Below, piece by piece: positions 24,961 to 38,200 of a DNA stretch of 64,000 bases. The stretch is taken from NCBI GenBank assembly GCA_014529385.2, contig CM043971.1:99219985-99283984 (forward strand), in the 5' to 3' direction. Every line of letters starts with the position of its first letter. Position 1 is the stretch's first letter. A program made the position numbers and the translations under genes. Source of the DNA: Adiantum capillus-veneris. Its lineage: Eukaryota; Streptophyta; Polypodiopsida; Polypodiales; Pteridaceae. The notes beneath the pieces are model-generated. The model saw only the letters and a program-made list of their open reading frames with translations. It had not been told where the DNA came from and made no database searches.

Positions 24961-26100
24961 TCTAATAAACCCTATCAAGATTAGGCACAGAGAGCGCACG
25001 AGAAACGCACACAGAGAAAGCAGGCGAGCAGCAAACACACAGAAAGCGCACACGGATCGCACACAGTTGGAGTATACGCGCGCGTAGAGGAGCAAGCTCG
25101 GCATCGTACACAACACACAGGTGGAGTGCACAGGATTGAAAGTTCGCGCACAAGATAAAGAAACAGCAGCGTACACAATGCTTTCCAGAAGGGCAGGATC
25201 GGGCAGTCTTCTCAGGAGACATTGCACACCTCACGAATAGAGAAAAAACAGGTATTTCTCTCTCTCTCACTCTCTGTCTTTCTCCATATAGAGAAGATGG
25301 TTCTCTGTAACTCTTCTTGCACACACACTCTCTCGTCAAAAGACAGAGATACATAGTTTAAAAGTATCCCCGCACACATACACATATTCCCACAAATCGT
25401 CTTCCTCTCTTCCACATACATAACCACAGTGAAGTCTGTTATCTTGCTGTCTCTCTCTTGAAAATACATGCACATATTCCCACACATCGTCTTCCTCACT
25501 TCCACATACATAACCACAATGAAATCTGTTATCTTGTTGTCTCTCTCTTGAAAATACATGCACATATTCCCATACATCGTCTTCCTCTCTTCCACATACA
25601 TAAACACAGTGAAATCTGTTATCTTTCTCTCTCCTCTCTCTAAAAAACAGGTATTTATCTCTCTCTCTCTCTCTATCTATCTATCTCTGTATCTTGCTAT
25701 CTCTCTCTTGAAAATACATGCTCATGTATGTGTGCGTCTGTGTTATCTATGTGTATGTATGTATATTTGTGTTATTTCATTGTAATACTCATACATAATG
25801 CAGATACACAATTACACTTAATTACGATATGCACACATAGTATATATACATACATAAATATCACAAATAACTAACACATTGTAATACTAGTAAAATTGAA
25901 TGGAAGACTTACTTGCATGATCTGTTAAAGTCGATTCTTGTAGCGAGTTCTGGATGTATGCTGAGCTGATTTTCCTCTAATCCATTTGTAGATATGATTG
26001 TAACTTCTGTTTCTCAAAAATAGTAGTGTTGTTTAGTGATACACCTAATGGACATAAATGGTTTAAACTAGGACATGTAGACCAAAAATACGTGTATTTC
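24961..26100. promoter_or_regulatory. Candidate divergent promoter region between the two array-flanked genes
   Basis: This is the only long array-free stretch between the minus-strand DUF7869-like gene and the plus-strand ParB-SET gene. It has pyrimidine-rich CTCTCTCTC runs typical of plant leader sequences. Donor-like sites point outward: AAAAACAG/GTATTT on plus near 25248 and 25648, and CAA/GTAAGTC on minus near 25910. Both genes begin their coding part right after an acceptor. The role is inferred. No TATA box was fixed. Confidence 0.35.
25381..25637. repeat. 90-bp tandem repeat, three copies
   Basis: Copies start at 25381, 25471 and 25561 (CACATATTCCCACAAATCG, ...CACACATCG, ...CATACATCG), each followed by TCTTCCTC, ACATACATAA, CTGTTATCTT and a TCTCTCTCTTGAAAATACATG link. 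There are a few substitutions between copies. A CT/TATC microsatellite follows (about 25650-25690). Confidence 0.95.
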
Positions 26101-26469
26101 TTTGGATGAATATATACACTTTTTGGTGACCCTTACCACAAGTGGTGGACCTTGAGACCAGTGGACTATAAGGACGTCCAAACAATACCTTGTACACTCA
26201 ATCCTTCTTGGTATCTAGGTTGGACAAGTGGTGGACCTTGTTCAAATTCTCTAACCACTCTCTCTAACATGGTGACATAATTTAGGTGTGATAAATTCAT
26301 ATCTATGCAAACTAATATCAATTTAAGCTTGTTAATTTGAATTTGTTTGAATTTATGTACAATATAATGATTTGAGGTTTGCATATTTGAATTTAGGTGG
26401 TATAATGATATCTTTTTGTGGTAAACTTGAATTTAAAATCAATTTCGCATGGAATATTTTAAATTAAGG

Positions 26470-26612
26470 TAGTAAAATTTAAATTTTTATAAAAAAGTTT
26501 GAACTTTTAAAATTTGGGCGGGATAGTTTAAAATTTAGGCGGGATATTTAAGATTTGGGAGGGATATTTTAAATTTAGGCGGAAAGGTTTTGAATTTATA
26601 GCGAGATCTCCC
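26470..26612. repeat. Short tandem repeat, about 28-30 bp (AATTTAGGCGGGATATTT)
   Basis: AAATTTGGGCGGGATAGTTT, AAATTTAGGCGGGATATTT, GATTTGGGAGGGATATTTT and AAATTTAGGCGGAAAGGTTT follow each other. The GGCGGGA box within AT-rich DNA stands out. Confidence 0.8.
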
Positions 26613-26938
26613 TTACATAAGAGACTATAGGTTGGACAAGTGGTGGACCTTCAAGCTAGAGCATCCATGCTACTGGACATGATAGGTAGGGAATCTAGTT
26701 GAATATTGTATGTATAATATATATGTAATAGATCTAGCTTGGACAAGTGGTGGACCTTGGAACAAAACCCCATGTAAAACATATCATGCACATTCCAAGT
26801 GGTCAAAAAAAAAATCATTTAGAATATAGCCTTATAGGTTGGACAAGTGGTGGACCTTAACACCCAGATATTCTTATATAATGACATAGAGTGGAAAACT
26901 GGTGAATCTTGAGACCAAACCATGCTACTAGCGATAAT

Positions 26939-29900
26939 AGCTTGGACAAGTGGTGGACCTTGAAAGTAAACCCCCCATCTACGAAATATCGTGGGTTTAA
27001 TGTATTTCGATGGAGCCTAGCATCTTGGAGACATGATGCAGCTTGCTTCTCTTCATGTTTCAATGGAGCCTATCTTGGACAAATGGTGGAGCATCCTTCT
27101 CTCCATGGTTCAATGGACCCTAGCTTGGACAAGTGGTGGACCTTTGTTTCTCTCTATGTTTCAATAGAGTTAGCTTGGACAAGTGGTGAACCTTGGAACC
27201 AAACCCCCATGTAAAACGTATCATGGTCACTCCAAGTGGTAATAAAGAATAACGTTTAAGATGTAGCCTTATAGGTTGGACAAGTGGTGGACCTTAACAC
27301 GCGCATATTCTTAATATAATGACATAGAGTGGAAAAGTGGTGAATCTTGAGACCAAACCACTCAGGCTACTAGCAATAATAGCTTGTACAAGTGGTGGAC
27401 CTTGAATGTACACCCCTCATCTACGACATATCGTGGGTTTAATGTTTTTCGATGGAGCTTAGCATCTTGGAGACATGGTGCACCTTGCTTGTCCTCATGT
27501 TTCAATGGAGCCTACCTTGGACAAATGGTGGAGCATCCTTCTCTCCACGTTTCAATGGACCCTAGCTTAGACAAGGGGTGGACCTTTGCTTCTCTCTATG
27601 TTTCAATAGAGTTAGCTTGGACAAGTGGTGGACCTTGGAACCAAACCCCCAATTAAAACCTATCATGGTCACTCCAAGTAGTAAGAAAGAATAACCTTTA
27701 AGATGTAGCCTTATAGGTTGGACAAGTGGTGGACCTTAACACCCACATATTCTTAATAAAAGTGGTGAATCTTGAGACCAAACCACTCAGGCTACTAGCA
27801 ATAATAGCTTGGACAAGTGGTGGACCTTGAATGTAAACCCTCATCTACGAAATATCGTGGGTTTAATGTATTTCGATGGAGCCTAGCATCTTGGAGACAT
27901 GGTGCAGCTTGCTTCTCGTCATGTTTCAATGGAGCCTATCTTGGACAAATGGTGGAGCATCCTTCTCTCCATGTTTCAATGGACCCTAGCTTGGACAAGT
28001 GGTGGACCTTTGTTTCTCTCTATGTTTCAATAGAGTTAGCTTGGACAAGTGGTGGACCTTGGAAACAAACCCCATGTAAAACCTATCATGGTCACTCCAA
28101 GTGTAATAAAGAATAACCTTTAAGATGTAGCCTTATAGGTTGGACAAGTGGTGGACCTTAACACGCATATTCTTAATATAATGACATAGAGTGGAAAAGT
28201 GGTGAATCTTGAGACCAAACCACTCAGGCTACTAGCAATAATAGCTTGGACAAGTGGTGGACCTTGAATGTACACCCTCATCTACGACATATCGTGGAAT
28301 TAATGTTTTTCGATGGAGCCTAGCATCTTGGAGACATGGTGCACCTTGCTTCTCCTCATGTTTCAATGGAGCCTACCTTGGACAAATGGTGGAGCATCCT
28401 TCTCTCCATGTTTCAATGGACCCTAGCTTAGACAAGGGTGGACCTTTGCTTCTCTCTATGTTTCAATAGAGTTAGCTTGGACAAGTGGTGGACCTTGGAA
28501 CCAAACCCCCATGTAAAACCTATCATGGTCACTCCAAGTAGTAAGAAAGAATAACCTTTAAGATGTAGCCTTATAGGTTGGACAAGTGGTGGACCTTAAC
28601 ACCCACATATTCTTAATAAAAGTGGTGAATCTTGAGACCAAACCACTCAGGCTACTAGCAAAATAGCTTGGACAAGTGGTGGACCTTGAATGTAAACCCC
28701 TCATCTACGAAATATCTGGGTTTAATGTATTTCGATGGAGCCTAGCATCTTGGAGACATGGTGCAGCTTGCTTCTCGTCATGTTTCAATGGAGCCTATCT
28801 TGGACAAATGGTGGAGCATCCTTCTCTCCATGTTTCAATGGACCCTAGCTTGGACAAGTGGTGGACCTTTGTTTCTCTCTATGTTTCAATAGAGTTAGCT
28901 TGGACAAGTGGTGGACCTTGGAACCAAACCCCCATGTAAAACCTATCATGGTCACTCCAAGTGGTAATAAAGAATAACTTTAAGATGTAGCCTTATAGGT
29001 TGGACAAGTGGTGGACCTTAACACGCGCATATTCTTAATATATTGACATAGAGTGGAAAAGTGGTGAATCTTGAGACCAAACCACTCAGGCTACTAGCAA
29101 TAATAGCTTGGACAAGTGGTGGACCTTGAATGTACCCCTCATCTACGACATATCGTGGGTTTAATGTTTTCGATGGAGCCTAGCATCTTGGAGACATGGT
29201 GCACCTTGCTTCTCCTCATGTTTCAATGGAGCCTACCTTGGACAAATGGTGGAGCATCCTTCTCTCCATGTTTCAATGGACCCTAGCTTAGACAAGGGGT
29301 GGACCTTTGCTTCTCTCTATGTTTCAATAGAGTTAGCTTGGACAAGTGGTGGACCTTGGAACCAAACCCCCATGTAAAACCTATCATGGTCACTCCAAGT
29401 AGTAAGAAAGAATAACCTTTAAGATGTAGCCTTATAGGTTGGACAAGTGGTGGACCTTAACACCCACATATTCTTAATAAAAGTGGTGAATCTTGAGACC
29501 AAACCACTCAGGCTACTAGCAATAATAGCTTGGACAAGTGGTGGACCTTGAATGTAACCCCTCATCTACGAAATATCGTGGGTTTAATGTATTTCGATGG
29601 AGCCTAGCATCTTGGAGACATGGTGCAGCTTGCTTCTCGTCATGTTTCAATGGAGCCTATCTTGGACAAATGGTGGAGCATCCTTCTCTCCATGTTTCAA
29701 TGGACCCTAGCTTGGACAAGTGGTGGACCTTTGTTTCTCTCTATGTTTCAATAGAGTTAGCTTGGACAAGTGGTGGACCTTGGAACCAAACCCCCATGTA
29801 AAACCTATCATGGTCACTCCAAGTGGTAATAAAGAATAACCTTTAAGATGTAGCCTTATAGGTTGGACAAGTGGTGGACCTTAACACGCGCATATTCTTA

Positions 29901-31255
29901 ATATAATGACATAGAGTGGAAAAGTGGTGAATCTTGAGACCAAACCACTAGGCTACTAGCAATAATAGCTTGGACAAGTGGTGGACCTTGAATGTAAACC
30001 CCTCATCTACGACATATCGTGGGTTTAATGTTTTTCGATGGAGCCTAGCATCTTGGAGACATGGTGCACCTTGCTTCTCCTCATGTTTCAATGGAGCCTA
30101 ACTTGGACAAATGGTGGAGCATCCTTCTCTCCATGTTTCAATGGACCCTAGCTTAGACAAGGGTGGACCTTTGCTTCTCTCTATGTTTCAATAGAGTTAG
30201 CTTGGACAAGTGGTGGACCTTGGAACCAAACCCCATGTAAAACCTATCATGGTCACTCCAAGTAGTAAGAAAGAATAACCTTTAAGATGTAGCCTTATAG
30301 GTTGGACAAGTGGTGGACCTTAACACCCACATATTCTTAATAAAAGTGGTGAATCTTGAGACCAAACCACTCAGGCTACTAGCAATAATAGCTTGGACAA
30401 GTGGTGGACCTTGAATGTAAACCCCTCATCTACGAAATATCGTGGGTTTAATGTATTTCGATGGAGCCTAGCATCTTGGAGACATGGTGCAGCTTGCTTC
30501 TCGTCATGTTTCAATGGAGCCTATCTTGGACAAATGGTGGAGCATCCTTCTCTCCATGTTTCAATGGACCCTAGCTTGGACAAGTGGTGGACCTTTGTTT
30601 CTCTCTATGTTTCAATAGAGTTAGCTTGGACAAGTGGTGGACCTTGGAACCAAACCCCCATGTAAAACCTATCATGGTCACTCCAAGTGGTAATAAAGAA
30701 TAACCTTTAAGATGTAGCCTTATAGGTTGGACAAGTGGTGGACCTTAACACGCGCATATTCTTAATATAATGACATAGAGTGGAAAAGTGGTGAATCTTG
30801 AGACCAAACCACTCAGGCTACTACCAATAATAGCTTGGACAAGTGTTGGACCTTGAATGTAAACCCCTCATCTACGACATATCGTGGGTTTAATGTTTTT
30901 CGATGGAGCCTAGCATCTTGGAGACATGGTGCACCTTGATTCTCCTCATGTTTCAATGGAGCCTACCTTGGACAAATGGTGGAGCATCCTTCTCTCCATG
31001 TTTCAATGGACCCTAGCTTAGACAAGGGGTGGACCTTTGCTTCTCTCTATGTTTCAATAGAGTTAGCTTGGACAAGTGGTGGACCTTGGAACCAAACCCC
31101 CATGTAAAACCTATCATGGTCACTCCAAGTAGTAAGAAAGAATAACCTTTAAGATGTAGCCTTATAGGTGGACAAGTGGTGGACCTTAACACCCACATAT
31201 TCTTAATAAAAGTGGTGAATCTTGAGACCAAACCACTCAGGCTACTAGCAATAAT
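26939..31255 (+). repeat. Higher-order repeat: about 860-bp dimers within array B
   Basis: Two monomer types alternate. Type a has ACGAAATATCG, GCAGCTTGCTTCTCGTC and ACACGCGCATATTC. Type b has ACGACATATCG, GCACCTTGCTTCTCCTC, CTTAGACAAGGGGTGG and ACACCCACATATTCTTAATAA. Type a starts near 26939, 27805, 28665, 29525 and 30385, and type b near 27390, 28245, 29105, 29965 and 30825. Dimers are nearly identical, unlike the flanking monomers, which indicates recent amplification as a block. Confidence 0.92.
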
Positions 31256-34200
31256 AGCTAGGGATAACCATTAAGATATAGTCTTTCAAGGGGTGAGAAA
31301 GAATAACCATTAAGATATAGTCTTATAGGTTGGACAAGTGGTGGACCTTAACACCCAAATATTCTTAATATAATGACAGAGAGTGGAAAAGTGGTGAATC
31401 TTGAGAGCAAACCACTCATGCTACTAGCGATAATAGGTTGGACAAATTGTTGATCTTGAATGTAAACTCCCCATGTACAAAATAACGTGGGTTTAAGGTA
31501 TTTCGATGGAGGCTAGCATCTTGGAGATATGGTGCAGCTTGCTTCTCTTCATGTTTCAATGGAGTCTATCTTGGACAAATGGTGGAGCATCCTTCTCTCC
31601 ATGTTTCAATAGACCCTAGCTTAGACAAGTGGTGGACCTTTGCTTCTCTCTATGTTTCAATAGAGTTAGCTTGGACAAGTGGTGGACCTTGGAACCAAAC
31701 CCCCATGTAAAACCTTTCATGGTCACTCCAAGTGGTCAGAAAGAATAACCATTAAGATATAGTCTTATAGGTTGGACAAGTGGTGGACCTTAATACCCAA
31801 ATATTCTTAATATAATGACACAGAGTGAAAAAGTGGTGAATCTTGAGACCAAACCCCTCATGCTACTAGCGTTAATAGGTTGGACAACTGGTGGACCTTG
31901 AATGTAAACCTTCCATGTTTCAATAGAGTTAGCTTCGACAAATGGTGGAGCATCCTTCTCTCCATGTTTCAATGGAGCCTAGCTTGGACAAGTGGTGGAC
32001 CTTTTGCTTCTCTCTATGAGAAGAATAAAGTTAGCTTGGATAAGGGGTGGACCTTGGAACCAAACCCCTATGTAAAACATATCATGGACATTTCAAGTGG
32101 TGAGAAAGAATACCCTTTAAGATATACCCTTATAGGTTGGACAAGTGGTCGACCTTAACACCTAGATCTTCTTTATATAATGACATAGAGTGGAAAAGTG
32201 GTGAATCTTGAGACCAAACCACTCATGCTACTAGGGATAATAGCTTGGAAAAGTGACTGCCTTGACGTTAAACCCCACATGTAAACAATATCGTGGGTTT
32301 AAGGTATTTCAATGGATCCTAGAATCTTGGAGACATGGTGCAACTTGCTTCTTTTCATGTTTCAATGAAGCCTATCTTCCACCAATGGGGGATCATCCTT
32401 CTCTAAATGTCTCAGTGGAGCCTAGCTTGGACAAGTGGTGGACCTTTGCTTCTCTCTATGTTTCCATAGAGTTAGCTTGGACAAGTGGTGGACCTTGAAA
32501 CCAAACCCCCATGTAAAACATATCATGGTCATTCCAAGTGGTGAGAAATAATACCCTTTAAGATCTAGCCTTATAGGTTGGACAAGTGGTCGACCTTAAA
32601 ACCTAGATCTTCATAATATAACGACATAGAGTGGAAAAGTGGTAAATCTTGAGACCAAACCACTCATGCTACTAAGAATAATAGGTTGGACAAGTGGTGG
32701 ACCTTGAATGTAAACCCCCCATGTACGAAATATCATGGGTTTAAGGTATTTCAATGGAGCCTAGCATCTTGGAGACATGGTGCAGATTGCTTCCCTTCAT
32801 GTTTCAATGGAGCCTATCTTGGACAAATGGTGGAGCATCCTTCTCTCCATGTTTCAATGGAGCCTAGCTTGGACAAGTGGTGGACCTTTGCTTCTCTCTA
32901 TGTTTCAATAGAGTTAGCTTGGACAAGTGGTGGGCCTTGGAACCAAACTCCCATGTAAAACCTATCTTGGTAACTCCAAGTGGTGAGAAAGAATAAAGTT
33001 TAAGATATAGCCTTATAGGTTGGACAAGTGGTGGACCTTAGCACCCAGATATTCTTAATAGAATGACATAGAGTGGAAAAATGGTGAATCTTGAGACCAA
33101 ACCACTCATGCTACTAGAGATAATAGGTTGGACAAGTGGTGGACCTTGAATGTAAACCCCCCATGTACAAAATATCATGGGTTTGAGGTATTTCAATGGA
33201 GCCTAGCATCTTGGAGACATGGTGTAGCTTGCTTCTCTTCATGTTTCAATGGAGCGTATCTTGGACAAATGGTGGAGCATCCTTCTCTCCATGTTTCAAT
33301 GGACCCTAGCTTGGACAAGTGGTGGACCTTTGATTCTCTCTATGTTTCAATAGAGTTAGCTTGGACAAGTGGTGGACCTTGAAACAAAACCCCCATGTAA
33401 AACCTATGCTGGTCACTCCAAGTGGTGAGAAAGAATAACCCTTAAGATATAGCCTTATAGGTTGGACAAGTGGTGGACCTTAACACCCAAATATTCTTAA
33501 TATAATGACATAGAGTGAAAAAGTGGTGAATCTTGAGACCAAACCACTCATGCTACTAGCGTTAATAGGTTGGACAAGTGGTGGACCTTGAATGTAAACC
33601 CCCCATGTTTCAATAGAGTTAGCTTCGACAAATGGTAGAGGATCCTTCTCTCCATGTTTCAATGGAGCCTAGCTTGGACAAGTGGTGGACCTTTGTTTCT
33701 CTCTATGTTTCAATAGAGTTAGCTTGGACAAGTGGTGGACCTTGGAGCCAAACCCCCATGTAAAACATATCATGGACATTTCAAGTGGTGAGAAAGAATA
33801 CCCTTTAAGATATACCCTTATAGGTTGGACAAGTGGTCGACCTTAACACCCAGATCTTCTTAACGTAATGACATAGAGTGGAAAAGTGGTGAATCTTGAG
33901 ACCAAACCACTCATGCTACTAGAGATAATAGGTTGGACAAGTGGTGGACCTTGAATGTAAACTCCCCATGTACAAAATATCGTGGGTTTAAGGTATTTCA
34001 ATGGATCTTAGCATCTTGGAGACATGGTGCAGCTTGCTTCTCTTCATGTTTCAATGGAGCCTATCTTGGAAAAATGGTGGAGCATCCTTCTCTCCATGTT
34101 TCAATGGACCCTAGCTTAGACAAGTGGTGGACCTTTGCTTCTCTCTATGTTTCAATAGAGTTAGCTTGGACAAGTGGTGGAACTTGGAACCAAACCCCCA

Positions 34201-35200
34201 TGTAAAACCTATCATGGTCATTCCAAGTGGTGAGAAAGAATACCCTTTAAGATATAGCCTTATAGGTTGGACAAGTGGTGGACCTTAACACCCAGATCTT
34301 CTTAATATAATGACATAGAGTGGAAAAGTGGTGAATCTTGACATCAAACCACTCATGCTACTAGTGATAATAGGTTGGACAAGTGGTGGACCTTGAATGT
34401 AAACCCCCCATGTACGAAATATCATGGGTTTAAGATATTTCAATGGAGCCTAGCATTTTGGAGACATGGTGCAGCTTGCTTCTCTTCATGTTTCAATCAA
34501 ACCTGGCTTGGACAAATGGTGGAGCATCCTTCTCTCCATGTTTCAATGGAGCCTAGCTTGGACAAGTGGTGGACCTTTGATTCTCTCTATGTTTCAATAG
34601 AGTTAGCTTGGACAAGTGGTGGACCTTGGAACCATACCCCTATGTAAAACCCATCATGTGCATTCCAAGTGGTGGTAAATAATACCATTTAAGATATTGC
34701 CTTATAGGTTGGACAAGTGGTGGACCTTAACACCCAGATCTTCTTAATATAATGACATAGAGTGGAAAAGTGGTGAATCTTGAGACCAAACCACTCATGC
34801 TACTAGGGATAATAGGTTGGACAAGTGGTGGACCTTGAATTTAAACCCCACATATACAAAATATCATGGGTTTAAGGTATTTCAATGGAGCCTAGCATCT
34901 CAAAGACATGGTGCATCTTGCTTCTCTTCATGTTTCAATGGAGCCTATTTTGGACAAATGGTGGAGCATCCTTCTCTCCATGTTTCAATGGACCCTAGAT
35001 TGGACAAGTGGTGGACCTTTGCTTCTCTCTATGTTTCAATATAGTTAGCCTATATTAGACAATTAGTAGACCTCGAATCTCTCCATGTTGTCTAGAGCTG
35101 AGCTTGGACAAGTGGTGGACCTTACTTCTCCCTTCCCTTAGTTTACTAGCTTAAATGATCACTATGTATACTTGCTTAGATCTAGCTTGAACAAGTGGTG
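31256..35200 (+). repeat. Array B, diverged 442-bp monomer part
   Basis: Monomers restart near 31437, 32686, 33128, 33571, 33933, 34375 and 34817, so several steps are exactly 442 bp. Some are internally deleted (31880-32040 and 33571-33740 lack the middle third). The right edge (35040-35200) changes to a unique end segment with TTAGACAATTAGTAGACCTC and GTTGTCTAGAGCTGAGCTTG. Confidence 0.9.
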
Positions 35201-35276
35201 GAACTTGTATTCACACAAACTTAATCCATTACAAAAAAGTATATGTTAAAATAACATTTGGTTTTTTTTGTTTCAG

Positions 35277-38200
35277 GAAAGATGGCTCCAAAAAAACAGG
35301 TTGCAAGGGTTGCTGTCTCAGTTGACTATACTTGCAATGATCTTAGGAAATGGTATTTGGACATACATGGTATAGAGGGTGCACAATTTCATAAGGTGCA
35401 TCTATTTATTGCCAAAAAGGAGAATGACAGCTTGTTTGAAGATGTTGGACAAGTTGTGGAAGCATCTATCTCTATAGTTGATAGTCATCCGGAGGTGGAA
35501 TGCATTGACATTCTAGTTCCAATGAATCTAGAATTTCAACTATCTCCAGGAGCATATGCATTGGAGCGCATGTCTAGAAACAAAGAAGAGACAATGTTTT
35601 CTCGAGGATGGAAGTTTGCAGAATCAAATCCAAATATCACAGCAGATCAACTTCAAAGCTCCATCATTGCCACACTACAATGAAAAAAGGTGAAAGCTTC
35701 ACGACCACCATCCACAAAGAAGCAAGCAAAACTGCAGAAAGTAGCAGCTAAGCGAACTTGTTCCATTTTGGATGTAGACAAGCATCTTTGGCATCCTCAT
35801 CAACAGAGGGTTGAATGTCAAAGATGAGAATTGTGGATCTAGATGTTTTAGAAGTTGAGGCCATGAAAGGACAAGAAAAAGATACAGGTGGAATGAATAA
35901 GTACATAAACTATTTTCCTTTCCAATATAGGGAATTTGATATCCCTATTCAAAATTGTTGGCTTGCTCCTGATCACTATAATGCACGTATTATGGATAAA
36001 AAACACGCTGAAAGTGTGTTATTTGGATTTTCACAAGGTACGACCAAGCCTGCAGTATGTGCATATTTGATGTCTGTTCGAAATGCAAAATCAAAGAAGG
36101 AGACTCCTTTGGCAGTAGAAGAGGTAGACGAGCAAAAAATTAAAGATTATCATTATTGGATTCTTGATGGGCAGCATTCAATCTATGCTGCAAAAGTTTT
36201 GCTTCACAATGAACAAAACAACAAAGAGATCTTTGAAAGACTGATTAGCGTGTATAAATTTAGAAAGGCTCGCATTGTTGTGAATGCTCCTCCATTTGTT
36301 GCAAATGCTATATCTGCCATTGCAAATGAGGAGGCTCAGGCATTGTATGTCAAGCAACCTTACAGCCAAATATTGAGACATTTACGGAGTCAATGGATCT
36401 TCTCAGGACGACCACCAAAGGCAGCAAGTGGAATTGCAGAGGGACATGCATCTCGTGCCGGATGGGATGTAAGTTATTTTCTTTGTCTTTTTGATAGTGT
36501 TTAATTAACAAATCTTGCTCAATAGTTTAATTATTTCTCTATTTCTTTTTAGGCTTTTCTTCGATTGGCAAGAATGAGTGCAGCAGCAAGTTGGATTGCT
36601 AAACAGGCACACATGGTCACGTACTCTGATTTAGTTTATGATTGCTGGATAGAAATCATTGAAAATCTAGAAGAGGAGAATAAGAAACCCCCAACAACTG
36701 TATTTAGATACCTTTGTGGCCTTGAGGAATCAGAGGTAAAGACTATTCAAGAAGAGATTAGAGATGAGAAGATTTTACTGTCAAAGAGTGCAAAGGATGG
36801 TGATGCAACTGACATGTATGATCGAATCAAGCAGTTGAAGCAAGACAAATTGATTCAAGATGCACTTCTTGAAGGCTTCAACAATTTGAATGAGTCTTCA
36901 CCATGTAAAGACTGGGAGGAGGTGGTCAAAATGTATAACATCAATGATGTTGTTTATAAAACAATTTTAATGCTATGCGAGGAATGGATCAGATCTAGTT
37001 TGACGCGTGGAACAAAGAAAATGGCTTTTCCAGATGGAGCAATAAAATACATGCAATGGGCAATTCACCTTCAAAAGGAGAAAACTGAGCCTAGAGATTT
37101 GCCATGGTCAATCTATGTGGTGAGCCTACAAATGGAAGGCAATCTCTACTTGATGCGCCACTTCAATAATAAAGTGCCTATTGGCTTATGTGTTTTAGAT
37201 ATGACAAAAAACGTTGGAGGCAATTTGAAGTGGAGTGAGGAGACATTTAACAATGCTTTGGATGGGATCTTGGCTATTGCTGGAGGGTCAACAGATCCTG
37301 GATTTGTCTTTCTTGCATTTGTGGATTTCACTAACTTCACAAAATTGCAATGTGCCTTTGACGCCATGGGAGATAATCTGAGCTACCATTGTTGTGGTGC
37401 ATTGCATCACTTTCCATCAGCTCCTTGCAAAGGAGCAATTCAATTCCTAACAGTTATTGCCTTCTTGGGACAAGGCAATGCATTTGAAGACCTGAGAAGA
37501 AGATTAGAGGAACATCCCATGCCAATTGATTGTTCTCTTCTTCAAGTAGCAGATAACGATATGTCAGATTTGCAATATTTGGAGGCCAAAAAAAGAGCTT
37601 TGGTCAAGCACTACATTCGTACATATTGTTTTGAAGACCGCAAGCTTGTTGATGTTTTTGGTGATGGCTCCTTGGTTGCACAAGAAGGAATACAACAGAA
37701 AAAAGAAGTTATCTGCTTAATTGATAGTGTGGAGGAGGCAAAAAGCGTGGAGACCATGCTGCTAGACTTTGTTAAGTCTCATGAAGATATAGAAAAATGG
37801 GTTGGACTTCAACAATCCACTTCGCAATCAGGCGACATTGTGCCTGTTACAGAGGAGTGCTCTCCACAAAGAGAAGAAGAACAACAACAACACCATCCTC
37901 TGTCAATGGAGGACTTTTTGGAAATGGAGACACGTATGTTTTGAGTTTCTTGTGCATGTTAGTGTTTCTTGTTACTGATTTGATACTCTTAATGTTAGAT
38001 TTTGCTTTATATAGTATTGATTGAGTTTGTATTTTGTATCTCAAGCATTCAAGGTTTGAATGTAAATAGTAAATTACTTGAGTTTTTGAATGGTGGATCT
38101 GTAGACTAAAACTATAACATTTAATACTCACAAAGACTTAATTACTTAAGAGCTTGAACTCAATAAGTTTTGGACCTTTTATCAATACCCCCTTGATATG

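Larger units (their letters stand above)
26130..35200 (+). repeat. Array B: satellite-like array of about 430-442-bp monomers
   Basis: All copies are in plus orientation. One monomer holds, in order, the core followed by TTGAATGTAAACCCC, ATCGTGGGTTTAA, TTTCGATGGAGCCTAGCATC, a variant CTTGGACAAATGGTGGAGC, two full cores spaced 51 bp, TCACTCCAAGTGGT, a core with GGACCTTAACACC, and a variant GTGGAAAAGTGGTGAATC. Most core spacings are near 50 bp or multiples. Scattered copies begin at about 26139, regular monomers start near 26939, and the array ends near 35200 just before the ParB-SET gene. The 90-aa ORFs in the monomers are by-products of the 51-bp (17-codon) sub-period. Confidence 0.95.

Noticed and set aside
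27384-35044. Repeated 70-90-aa ORFs in the arrays as a gene family
   Set aside because: They follow the satellite period, have no start or domain constancy, and are explained by the 51-bp sub-period being a multiple of three.
22575-35200. CRISPR-like array
   Set aside because: Spacers are themselves repeated, there are no cas genes, and the context has spliceosomal introns and plant retroelements.
35815-36468. Bacterial contamination or recent bacterial transfer for the ParB-like exon
   Set aside because: The exon is bounded by plant-type GT-AG introns and lies in plant repeats. An ancient bacterial origin of the fold cannot be excluded.
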